Positions 21,046 through 26,527 of a DNA stretch of 26,527 nucleotides are shown one piece after another. The stretch comes from a virus. How positions within the stretch are numbered: position 1 is the stretch's first letter; the number at the start of each line of letters is the position of its first letter. The stretch is taken from positions 1-26,527 of IMG/VR virus record IMGVR_UViG_3300018082_000027, one strand, 5' to 3'. Under the pieces are notes generated by a model. It saw only the letters and a list, made by a program, of their open reading frames with translations. It searched no databases and was not told the origin of the DNA. The translations under genes were made by a program, and so were the position numbers.

Positions 21046-21074
21046 GAGGGCGCCGGTCAGTGGCCGGCGCCCTC
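21046..21074 (+). other. 11-bp perfect hairpin in the integrase leader
   Basis: GAGGGCGCCGG and CCGGCGCCCTC with a 7-base loop, ending 4 bases before the AAGGAGG that serves the first integrase ATG at 21094. There is no T run, so it is probably not a terminator; it may protect the mRNA or tune initiation. Confidence 0.6.
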
Positions 21075-21093
21075 TTCCAAGGAGGAAGGGACA

Positions 21094-22113
21094 ATGAGCC
21101 CTGTCTCATCGCCCCTCGAGAGAGCGCGAGCGCCCGCAGGGAACCGTTCGAGTGGAGGGATTAACTCGATGGTTGCCCCAGGCTCCCGCAGGGCGGTTCA
21201 CGCCCTCTCGAGGGAGGACAAGCACATGCTCAGCAGGAGGCTTCAGGAATTTCTGGAGGAGAAACGGGCGATCTGGTCGCCGGAGACGGAGGAGAAGTAC
21301 CGCCGCAATCTGACCGAGGCGGCCCGATGGCTTGGCGCCCGGGGGATCCGGGACCCGGCGGACGTCACCGCGGCGGATCTACGGCAGTGGCTGGAGGGTC
21401 ACCCGAGCTGGGGCCCTTCAACTCGCCACGTCGCCCTGACCGCGCTGCGGTCTTTCTTCGGCTGGGCCGTGGGTCCGGCCCGCTCGCCGGCGCACCAGGT
21501 TCCGCTGCCCCGCCGGCCGCTGCGCCCTGGCCGGACACTCTCGATTCGCCAGGCCGCGGCGCTGCTCGAGTCGATCGACAGCTCGAGGCTGAAGGGCATC
21601 CGGGATCTGGCGCTGGTCTCATTGCTCCTGGACACCGGTCTGCGGTCGTCGGAGATCTGCCGGCTGGAGCTCGAGCATGTGGAGATCGAGCGAAGGAGCT
21701 TTCAGGCACTGACCAAGGGCAGGCGGTGGGAGCGGGGCGTGTTCAGTCACTACACCCAGGCGATCCTGGAGCGCTGGCTGGCGGTCCGGCCGCAGGTTGC
21801 CGCGTCCGGCGAGGGAGCTTTTTTCGTTTCCGTGGGAGGGCTCACGCCCGGGAAGCACCTCACCCGCCACGGGCTGCAGCTCATCCTGCGGACCCTGGGG
21901 AGGGAGGCCGGCATCGGCCCGATCTCACCCCATGACTTCCGGAGGACCTTCGCCACGCTCGCACTGCGGTCCGGTGCACCGACCCGCATCGTGCAGGTGG
22001 CCGGCCGCTGGCGCTCACTCGCGATGGTCGAGCGCTACACCCAGGCGATCCAGCCCGAAGACCTGGACGGCCACTTCCCGGTGGCAGTCCTCATGGGGCT
22101 TGGTCCCGGATGA
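21094..22113 (+). CDS. int: Tyrosine integrase (site-specific recombinase)
   Basis: Two in-frame starts are equally good: ATG at 21094 (AAGGAGG eight bases upstream, 339 residues) and ATG at 21226 (AGGGAGG eight bases upstream, 295 residues). The core-binding domain starts at residue 46 (LSRRLQEFLEEKRAIWSPET), so the first 44 residues are an extra disordered leader (Ser/Pro/Arg-rich). The catalytic domain has LLLDTGLRSSEIC (Arg184), TKGRR (Lys208), SPHDFRRTFAT (His280, Arg283), and AGRWRSLAMVERYTQ, where the usual second His is Trp306 and the nucleophile is Tyr315. It recombines attP with the host attachment site; a tRNA 3' end lies 8 bases past the stop. Confidence 0.93.
   Translation: MSPVSSPLERARAPAGNRSSGGINSMVAPGSRRAVHALSREDKHMLSRRLQEFLEEKRAIWSPETEEKYRRNLTEAARWLGARGIRDPADVTAADLRQWLEGHPSWGPSTRHVALTALRSFFGWAVGPARSPAHQVPLPRRPLRPGRTLSIRQAAALLESIDSSRLKGIRDLALVSLLLDTGLRSSEICRLELEHVEIERRSFQALTKGRRWERGVFSHYTQAILERWLAVRPQVAASGEGAFFVSVGGLTPGKHLTRHGLQLILRTLGREAGIGPISPHDFRRTFATLALRSGAPTRIVQVAGRWRSLAMVERYTQAIQPEDLDGHFPVAVLMGLGPG
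21113..21214 (+). other. Nested inverted repeats within the integrase leader coding region
   Basis: CCCTCGAGAG at 21113-21122 pairs with CTCTCGAGGG at 21205-21214, GAACCG at 21141-21146 with CGGTTC at 21194-21199, and TCGAGT at 21148-21153 with ACTCGA at 21164-21169. The pairs are properly nested. The last arm overlaps the ribosome binding site of the inner start (21211-21217), so folding would hide it while translation from 21094 would open it. Confidence 0.55.
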
Positions 22114-22120
22114 GGAGGCT

Positions 22121-22147
22121 GGGGGTTCGAAGCCCCTCAGGCACCCC
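22121..22147 (+). other. Putative attP core: tRNA 3' end (T-arm plus acceptor strand)
   Basis: GGGGG-TTCGAAG-CCCCT is a T-arm with the conserved TTCGA loop and a G53-C61 closing pair. It is followed by seven acceptor bases CAGGCAC, then CCC where C73-CC(A) would be. The remainder of a tRNA is absent, which is the usual form of an attP that restores the 3' end of the host tRNA gene after integration. It starts 7 bases after the integrase stop. A C at position 73 is typical of bacterial tRNA-His; the exact tRNA is uncertain because the crossover may end earlier. Confidence 0.7.
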
Positions 22148-22180
22148 TTATTGCGATACTACTGATTGTTAAGGTTCTGG

Positions 22181-22408
22181 CTACAGCAAGAACGTCCAGA
22201 CCAGTAGCGCCAGGAACGCGATGGCGCTGAACGCCAGCAGTAGCAGCACGAAGCCGATCGGGAGCATTAAGACGGCGACGAGCGTGCGGAGATCGACCGC
22301 GATGCGACGCAGCAGCAGCTCCTGGACCAGCTGCGCGGCGAATGTTCGGGTGGCCGGATCGGCCGACTGATCGCTCACGATGCGCAGGAGTTCTTTCTCG
22401 GATGACAT
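22181..22408 (-). CDS. Small membrane protein of the lysogeny region
   Basis: A 75-residue protein from the ATG at 22408 with GGGAGG upstream. The first 40 residues are charged and helical (MSSEKELLRIVSDQSADPAT and on), and residues 42-75 are one long or two short membrane spans (VAVLMLPIGFVLLLLAFSAI and more). It is convergent with the integrase and downstream of the repressor. Membrane proteins expressed from prophages at such places often block superinfection, but nothing in the sequence proves that here. Confidence 0.7.
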   Translation of the reverse strand: MSSEKELLRIVSDQSADPATRTFAAQLVQELLLRRIAVDLRTLVAVLMLPIGFVLLLLAFSAIAFLALLVWTFLL

Positions 22409-22518
22409 AGCTTTCCTCCCCGGTTGATTTGGCATCTCCAGCCCCCGGGGCTGTGGTGCACCCGCCAGGACTCTCAATCCGAGTGCGGGCAGCGGCCGTG
22501 ATCGTGGAGCGGCCCGGG

Positions 22519-22550
22519 AAATCCCTCGCCGGCACAAGGCGGGGGATTTT
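22519..22550 (+). terminator. 12-bp hairpin with T run, probable rightward terminator
   Basis: AAATCCC-T-CGCC pairs with GGCG-G-GGGATTT around a 7-base loop (GGCACAA); the single T.G is a wobble on plus-strand RNA but a mismatch on the minus strand. TTTT ends the plus-strand side. It lies between the membrane-protein gene and the repressor stop, so it could stop integrase transcripts before they read into the repressor. Confidence 0.55.
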
Positions 22551-22558
22551 CTCGTCCC

Positions 22559-22798
22559 CTAGCTGCTCTCGGCTCCATCCGGCGAGGTGACGACCAGGTC
22601 GCTGACCTCCACCTGGAAGACATCCACCAGGCGATTCAGCGTATCCAGCGTCACATTCATCGGCTTGCCGCGCGCCAGACCCTGAGCCGTAGGCCAGGAC
22701 AGGCCCGACTTCCGCATCAGATCGGAAGCGGTCCAGCCTCGCTCTTCGAGCAGCTCTGGGACCCGCAAACGCAGGATCCCGGGTGGCATGCTGATCAC
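22559..22798 (-). CDS. HTH repressor (Xre/Cro-C1 type)
   Basis: A 79-residue protein with one HTH domain: LRLRVPELLEERGWTASDLM, RKSGLSWPTAQGLARGKPMN, then 'VTLDTLNRLVDVFQVEVSDLV', the normal Cro/C1 helix pattern. No protease or RecA-responsive domain is present, so induction must work differently from lambda CI. I chose GTG at 22798: AGGAGG at 22808-22803 precedes it by 4 bases, and the predicted transcript start is near 22813, which would leave the ATG at 22813 without a leader. The ATG at 22813 gives five more residues (leaderless) and remains possible. Confidence 0.85.
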   Translation of the reverse strand: MISMPPGILRLRVPELLEERGWTASDLMRKSGLSWPTAQGLARGKPMNVTLDTLNRLVDVFQVEVSDLVVTSPDGAESS

Positions 22799-22819
22799 TG
22801 GGCCTCCTCTCATGGCGCC

Positions 22820-22848
22820 ATCCTACAGGCTTCCTGGGGAATTGTCAA
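22820..22848 (-). promoter_or_regulatory. Leftward repressor promoter (minus strand)
   Basis: On the minus strand TTGACA (22848-22843) is followed after 17 bases by TAGGAT (22825-22820), matching the sigma-70 -35 perfectly and four of six -10 positions. The start point would be near 22813, giving a leader of about 15 bases for the GTG start. This is the analogue of a maintenance promoter. Confidence 0.65.
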
Positions 22849-22857
22849 GCGCAGTAT

Positions 22858-22898
22858 ATACCGTGTAAGTTGACACGGTATCAAATCGATTGTATAGT
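22858..22898 (+). promoter_or_regulatory. Rightward early promoter with overlapping inverted-repeat operator
   Basis: TTGACA at 22870-22875, 17 bases, then TATAGT at 22893-22898 is a near-consensus sigma-70 promoter. ATACCGTGT (22858-22866) and ACACGGTAT (22873-22881) form a perfect 9-bp inverted repeat with 6-base spacer that covers the -35 box, so a bound repressor dimer would block the rightward operon. The site is 10 bases from the leftward -35, so it could also affect repressor transcription. Confidence 0.75.
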
Positions 22899-22916
22899 GT
22901 GCGCATGGAGACGCCT

Positions 22917-23180
22917 ATGAATGAGTCCCGCAGCCCTCGCCTGCCGGCCGATCCGGAAGGCCACCATCTGATCACCCGGATGAACGCCCTGGTGCTGCTG
23001 GGCAGGTTGGATGTCGTCGAGGTGGACCGCGTGGTCCGCGACGAGGACTGGAAGCGGGCCCGACGCCTCATCCGGTCGGTGCGCGACATCCGGCCGCTGC
23101 CTGCGTGGGGGCAGTGTCTTCCCAGCGATCGCGGGCCGGGACGATGCCGGATCATCCCGATCGATCCGATGGTCGAGTAA
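22917..23180 (+). CDS. First gene of the rightward operon, small unknown protein
   Basis: An 87-residue protein from the ATG at 22917, preceded by GGAG five bases upstream within a 12-base leader; a leaderless ATG at 22905 would add four residues. It reads RLPADPEGHHLITRMNALVL, then RLDVVEVDRVVRDEDWKRAR, a helical middle with charged pairs, and a Pro/Cys end. The position of a cro or antirepressor gene, but no HTH is clear, so the function is open. Confidence 0.65.
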   Translation: MNESRSPRLPADPEGHHLITRMNALVLLGRLDVVEVDRVVRDEDWKRARRLIRSVRDIRPLPAWGQCLPSDRGPGRCRIIPIDPMVE

Positions 23181-23184
23181 GCCC

Positions 23185-23550
23185 TTGCCCCTCTACCGAA
23201 TTCGCCACCGCCCCACGGATGCCTTCCGTTATCTGGAGGCGCCTTCGGCCCAGGATGCGTGCACCCTGGCCGGCTGGAGGATCGGCGACTGCCACGTGAG
23301 TCTGCTCCGGGAAGGGCCGCTGACGTATCCAGATCGGCCAGAGCGCCTGATCCTCCACTCGCAGGATCTCACCGAATTGCAGCAGCGCCTGGACGCCTCG
23401 CGGGGCGGCCTGTTCCGGATCCAGAGCTATGCCACCAGTGCGCTCGGTTGGGCCGGCGAGCACCCGACCGAAGAGCAGTATCGGAACATCATCCGCCTCA
23501 TCCAGGACGTGGCCATTGCCACACTCGAGCAGCCCCCGGAGGACCCATGA
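23185..23550 (+). CDS. Unknown protein between operon leader gene and ParB-like gene
   Basis: A 121-residue protein from the TTG at 23185, 4 bases after the previous stop. The frame is open further upstream but those residues are the shadow of the first gene. It contains LYRIRHRPTDAFRYLEAPSA, RIGDCHVSLLREGPLTYPDR, a strand-loop-helix build and ends PPEDP. Its stop overlaps the ParB-like start as ATGA. I do not recognise the family; tight coupling suggests joint action with the ParB-like protein. Confidence 0.65.
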   Translation: MPLYRIRHRPTDAFRYLEAPSAQDACTLAGWRIGDCHVSLLREGPLTYPDRPERLILHSQDLTELQQRLDASRGGLFRIQSYATSALGWAGEHPTEEQYRNIIRLIQDVAIATLEQPPEDP

Positions 23551-25241
23551 CCCTTCAGAACGTCCCGCTCTCGAAGATCCACCCCAATCCCTGGCAGACC
23601 CGCACCGAGGAAGAGCCCGAGACCGTCCAGCGGGTGGGCAACTCCATCTCCAGCGAAGGCCTGCTGCAGATCCCGATCGGGAGGCCTTCCCCGGGCCTCC
23701 CCGGCCACGTGCAGCTCGCCTTCGGCCATACCCGCCTGGCGGCGCATGAGTGGCTGGGCCGGGAGAGCATGCCGGTCGAGGTCCGCGAGCTCACCGATCG
23801 CCAGATGGCGGAGCTCGCCATCCGGGAGAACCGGGACCGCTCGGACTTATCCCCGATCGAGGAGGCCCGGGCCATGTTCGCCTACCAGCGGGATTTCGGG
23901 GCCACGACGGACGAGGTCGCCGCGCTGTGGGGCCTGGAGGCCTCGACCATCCGCTCCAAGCTGCGTCTCCTGAGATTGCCCGAGGCGGTGCAGGCCCATG
24001 TCCATGCCGGCCGGCTTCCGGAGCGCACTGCCCGGCAGATCGCGCCTGTCGCCCGGATCGACGCAGGCAAGGCTGCGGAGCTCGCCGATGTCCTGGCCGC
24101 CTCAGACGATCTGGATCCGGAGAAGATCACTGGGGAGATCCGCTCCCGCATGGACCAGCTCTCCCGCAAGATCGCCGATCCCTGGGACGACGGCCGAGCC
24201 GGCCGGGGCTGGTGGAAGCTGGATCAGCCCTTCCCTGGCCTGTCGGCCAGGACAGGCGAGCCCGGCGCCGAGGTCCGGAAGGAGGAGCTGGCGGAGGCGC
24301 TGGCGGATCTCTTCGAGGGCGATCGGAAGCGGGCCGGCGTGGCCGGCGTGGGCGTGCTCGCCTGGCTGGAGGCGCCGGAGGGCATGGCGCTGGCCAGCCA
24401 CATCCCGGAGGAGGCTGTCGAGCGGGTGCGCCATCTGCTGAGTCCGCCGGCCTGCACCGCCTGCCCCTTCCACGCCGAGGTGGGCGGCATGCACTACTGC
24501 AGCTTCGACCCCTGCTGGACGGTGAAGAAACGGGCCTGGATCGCCCAGGACCTGGCCCGGGTGCAGCGGAAGAAGGCGCTCAAGGGCATCGCCCGTTACG
24601 ACCGGAAGGCCGACGGGCCCAAGGCCGCTAGCGACTATTCCAGTGACCCTGTCGGCACGAAGATTCGCAAGGCGCTCGGGGTCCACCAGCTCACGGACCT
24701 GCGCCTGGCCGTCTCGAGCAGCCCCGGCTACACCGAACACGATCACACGGGCTCACCGTTCGTCCAGGTGGTGCTCGTCGGCAAGCAGGCGGTCCAGGCC
24801 AAGAAGCGCCGGGAGGCGCCGGTCGATTGGAAGAAGGAGGATGAGGAACAACGCCGGCGGGAGGCCGAGATCGAACGGGTGCAGCAGGCAGCGGCCCCGC
24901 ACTTCGCCGCGCTCTTCGCCGGCTTCAAGGACTGGACCCTGGTCGAGCGCCTCCTGCGGCTGCTCGCCCGCGACGAAGGGCCGCCCGGACGGCGGACGGA
25001 GCTCTTCCCGGACGACAATCCTCGCGCCCGGAAAGCCACCCGCCTGGCCGCCGCCCGGCGCTACCTGGGCCGGGCGTGGGTGGAGCTGTACAGCCAGTGG
25101 GCTCTGAGGGACCAGGGCGGCAAGGCCCTGGTCAAGCACCTGCAGGGCGTGGCGAGGACCTCCGGGGTCAAGCTGCCCAAGGGATGGGCCGATCCGGCCC
25201 TGAGTGTGGCCGCGGACACGGTGGAGGAGGTGACCCAATGA
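23547..25241 (+). CDS. ParB/Spo0J-like protein with Cys-rich middle domain
   Basis: A 564-residue protein from the ATG at 23547 (GGAGG five bases upstream). Residues 1-110 are a ParB N-domain: 'L.KIHPNPWQTR', GHTRLAAHEWLG at 60-71 (the GERR-type box) and ENRDRSDLSPIEEA at 94-107. A HTH follows at about 118-142 (TTDEVAALWGLEASTIRSKL). Around 302-335 is CTACPFH ... HYCSFDPCW, a probable zinc site, and the C-terminal 230 residues are charged and helical. ParB-family proteins are CTP-dependent DNA clamps; others are nucleases. The boxes are complete. The usual short dimerisation tail is replaced by a long C-terminus, and no ParA is seen. Confidence 0.85.
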   Translation: MTLQNVPLSKIHPNPWQTRTEEEPETVQRVGNSISSEGLLQIPIGRPSPGLPGHVQLAFGHTRLAAHEWLGRESMPVEVRELTDRQMAELAIRENRDRSDLSPIEEARAMFAYQRDFGATTDEVAALWGLEASTIRSKLRLLRLPEAVQAHVHAGRLPERTARQIAPVARIDAGKAAELADVLAASDDLDPEKITGEIRSRMDQLSRKIADPWDDGRAGRGWWKLDQPFPGLSARTGEPGAEVRKEELAEALADLFEGDRKRAGVAGVGVLAWLEAPEGMALASHIPEEAVERVRHLLSPPACTACPFHAEVGGMHYCSFDPCWTVKKRAWIAQDLARVQRKKALKGIARYDRKADGPKAASDYSSDPVGTKIRKALGVHQLTDLRLAVSSSPGYTEHDHTGSPFVQVVLVGKQAVQAKKRREAPVDWKKEDEEQRRREAEIERVQQAAAPHFAALFAGFKDWTLVERLLRLLARDEGPPGRRTELFPDDNPRARKATRLAAARRYLGRAWVELYSQWALRDQGGKALVKHLQGVARTSGVKLPKGWADPALSVAADTVEEVTQ

Positions 25242-25591
25242 GCGAAAACCGGGAGCTGAGTGATGTGATGATCGAATTTGTCTCGCGGTTGGAAGCCGAT
25301 GGAGTTGATGAGGTATCACTAGAATTAGTCAAGCTACGTTGGATTCCAGAGGTCGCCGCCCTCGAAGCCAAGGCTGAGTGGAAGGACGCCTTCGATGAGG
25401 GCCAGGTCATTGGCATGCATACAACCTCAACCGATGCCGAGAACCCCTATCCCAAGGGGAGCAATCCCTATGCAGGATGGTCTTTTGGTTTCTGGCGAAG
25501 TCGTGACCGGTCTAGGAGATTCGCCCTCGAAGCCAGGCTCGAGGCGATAGACCAATTCGAGGATCTGAAGCAGTTCTGCTACTGGGGCTGA
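25238..25591 (+). CDS. RMF-like (ribosome modulation factor type) protein candidate
   Basis: A 117-residue protein from the ATG at 25238 (GGAGGAGG upstream; ATGA overlap with the ParB-like stop). Residues 48-90 read 'WKDAFDEGQVIGMHTTS', then 'ENPYPKGSNPYAGWSFGFWR', close to the RMF layout 'A..EGy.aG...~~nPYp.gs....W..Gw'. RMF dimerises ribosomes. RMF itself is about 55 residues, so the N-terminal 45 residues (helix, acidic) and the tail are extra. AT content is higher than in neighbours, hinting at a different origin. Family call is moderate. Confidence 0.65.
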   Translation: MSENRELSDVMIEFVSRLEADGVDEVSLELVKLRWIPEVAALEAKAEWKDAFDEGQVIGMHTTSTDAENPYPKGSNPYAGWSFGFWRSRDRSRRFALEARLEAIDQFEDLKQFCYWG

Positions 25592-25602
25592 TCGCCAACG
25601 AC

Positions 25603-25710
25603 TTGGATAACCCACGCGATGCAACCCACGAAGAGGTCATGCGGGCACGAGCCGGATGGCTTCGGAAATTTGCAAAGAGGATCCACACCGACCAAGAGGG
25701 GACAAAATGA
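25603..25710 (+). CDS. Tiny charged peptide downstream of RMF-like gene
   Basis: A 35-residue frame from a TTG at 25603 (an ATG lies at residue 13): helical, charged (EEVMRARAGWLRKFAKRIHT). No strong ribosome binding site precedes the TTG. Its stop overlaps the next ATG as ATGA, the coupling pattern used through this genome, which is the main reason to take it as real. Confidence 0.4.
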   Translation: MDNPRDATHEEVMRARAGWLRKFAKRIHTDQEGTK

Positions 25711-25796
25711 CCGCCCTCCCCTTTTCCCTCCGCCTCAAGTGGATCCGCTTCAAGTCCTGGCTGCGGGCGCGGCGGAGCTCGACCCCCTCCCCCTAA
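25707..25796 (+). CDS. Tiny basic amphipathic peptide, last gene of rightward operon
   Basis: A 29-residue frame MTALPFSLRLKWIRFKSWLR then ARRSSTPSP, preceded by GAGGGG six bases upstream and coupled to the previous frame by ATGA. Basic, Trp/Phe-rich and amphipathic, it might bind membrane or nucleic acid. The stop overlaps the stop of the convergent virion-type gene by 4 bases. Confidence 0.4.
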   Translation: MTALPFSLRLKWIRFKSWLRARRSSTPSP

Positions 25797-26080
25797 TCCG
25801 GCTCTACCCGCACGATCCCCCCGTGCGCCCCGGCGCCGGTCCCGGTCGAGACCCACTTCCACTTCCACTCCCCCGCCCCCTCCTTCACGATGTGGTCGGC
25901 GTGGTAAGTGCCCACCGAGTCCTTGATCAACTGCGGACTGGTCGGGTAGGTGTAGACGATCTCCGGACCCACCGGCGGCCGCAGACGCAGAACCAGACCC
26001 GTGGGATCGATCAGGATGCCGCCGAAGTCCTTGATGGTCACCGAAAAGCGGATGCTGCTCTCGAGTACGAAATGGCTCAT
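25793..26080 (-). CDS. Small beta-sandwich virion protein (tail/fibre associated)
   Basis: A 95-residue protein with a known phage pattern: 'IRFSVTIKDFGGILIDPTGLVLRLRPP', then 'SVGTYHAD', 'EGAGEWKWKWVSTGTG' and 'GGIVRVEP'. Small proteins with the strand order 'vtvtD..g.l.DPt.v.l.v..p.g...Y......v..d..G.Y......~.G.w.yrw..tg' occur in the tail or neck of many phages. It is transcribed leftwards and ends in convergence with the rightward operon, consistent with the end of a late operon. Confidence 0.7.
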   Translation of the reverse strand: MSHFVLESSIRFSVTIKDFGGILIDPTGLVLRLRPPVGPEIVYTYPTSPQLIKDSVGTYHADHIVKEGAGEWKWKWVSTGTGAGAHGGIVRVEPD

Positions 26081-26092
26081 GATCCTCTCCTC

Positions 26093-26527
26093 TCAGCTCT
26101 CCCCGGATTGGGGCTCTCCATCCAACGTCACGGCGGGCGCCTCGGATCCGTCGATCTGAACCGCCCGGGCGGCTGAATCATCCAGCACCACGGCCCGAGC
26201 CGCGACGCCTGGCAGCGAAACGGCATGGGCAACTGAATCATCCAGCACGATAGCCGGCGCGATCGTGCTCTCCAGATGTGCGGGCAGGACGGGTTGGACC
26301 AGGATAAAGGTGACCTGACCGAAATCCGGGACAGGGATGCGCACCAGGATCCGGTCTGGGTAGGAGGGCAGGAAGGACAGGATCGGTACGGAGGGCGGGG
26401 CCGTGACGAAGGGGATGAAGAAGGCAGATTCTGCCGGAGACCGCCGGGCAGGCTGCAGAGCAGATGGAACTTCCGGCTCCCAGGAGAGCGGCGGTATGGG
26501 GAAGTTCGGCAGCCCCCACGCGCCAAA
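26093..26527 (-). CDS. Repeat-containing virion protein, C-terminal part (runs off right edge)
   Basis: The frame is open from the edge to the TGA at 26093, giving about 144 residues. The first part is Pro-rich (LPNFPIPPLSWEPEVPSALQ). The last 60 residues contain repeats of the type 'APAIVLDDSVAHAVSLPG', 'ARAVVLDDSAARAVQIDG', 'APAVTLDG', each an 8-9-residue beta strand plus turn. The DNA repeats TGAATCATCCAGCAC occur twice. Such stacked short repeats are typical of fibre or adhesin shafts. An ATG at 26344 exists but the upstream residues continue the same composition, so the real start is beyond the window. Confidence 0.65.
   Translation of the reverse strand, partial: FGAWGLPNFPIPPLSWEPEVPSALQPARRSPAESAFFIPFVTAPPSVPILSFLPSYPDRILVRIPVPDFGQVTFILVQPVLPAHLESTIAPAIVLDDSVAHAVSLPGVAARAVVLDDSAARAVQIDGSEAPAVTLDGEPQSGES

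Noticed and set aside
22121-22147. Complete tRNA gene or an intrinsic terminator after the integrase
   Set aside because: No anticodon or D-arm upstream (that DNA codes for the integrase end) and no T run follows; a partial tRNA as attP explains the T-loop better.
22858-22881. ParB-binding parS site
   Set aside because: The inverted repeat ATACCGTGT/ACACGGTAT differs from the canonical parS pattern and covers a -35 box, which fits a repressor operator.
23259-23546. N-terminal 96-codon extension of the ParB-like frame
   Set aside because: Overlaps the whole preceding gene, is Arg/Pro-rich, and the ATG at 23547 has a good GGAGG and ATGA coupling.
1-26527. CRISPR array or insertion sequence
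   Set aside because: No regularly spaced repeats and no transposase-like gene or flanking inverted repeats were seen on either strand.

Overview
The window is most of a temperate, tailed, siphovirus-type phage (a free genome or a prophage), GC-rich and tightly packed. Nearly every gene start overlaps the previous stop as ATGA, TTGA or TGATG. The host is not stated. A Ser/Thr/Pro-rich, TPT-type linker in the secreted hydrolase-like protein (14517-15488), together with the base composition, fits Chloroflexota (Anaerolineae-like); this is inference only.

Layout. From 20989 leftwards almost everything lies on the minus strand. 15637-20989 is an early or replication operon of about sixteen small genes: winged-helix and zinc-ribbon proteins, HNH nucleases, a HTH replication protein, a probable helicase loader, a DUF1064 nuclease and a zinc-finger gene split by a G10 tract. 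A long hairpin with a GAAA loop (15543-15603) separates it from a SleB-like secreted protein and the packaging/head/tail block. That block runs HNH, small terminase (with an N-terminal zinc finger), HNH-AP2, large terminase, tiny membrane protein, portal fused to a MuF-like domain, prohead protease, major capsid, four small head or accessory proteins, connector, neck, tail completion, major tail protein, a tail-assembly-chaperone pair joined by a -1 frameshift at A AAA AAA, and the start of the tape measure at the left edge.

The right part is the lysogeny module. It has a plus-strand tyrosine integrase with two strong in-frame starts and a structured leader. Just behind its stop is the 3' end of a tRNA (T-arm plus acceptor strand), the likely attP core. 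A minus-strand small membrane protein and a HTH repressor follow. The divergent promoter region has TTGACA boxes on both strands and a perfect 9-bp inverted-repeat operator over the rightward -35. The rightward operon encodes two unknown proteins, a ParB-like protein without a ParA, an RMF-like protein and two tiny peptides. It ends in a 4-bp convergent overlap with minus-strand virion-type genes that run off the right edge. This suggests that the late operon leaving the left edge may, in a circular or permuted genome, come back in from the right.

How it works together: the repressor/operator region should choose between lysogeny and the rightward operon; the integrase acts at the adjacent tRNA-derived site; the leftward early operon replicates DNA; the late block packages DNA through the P27-type small and Terminase_1-type large subunits into an HK97-fold capsid with a long tail. 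No CRISPR array, complete tRNA, rRNA or insertion sequence was seen. No stretch over 300 bases lacks a gene.
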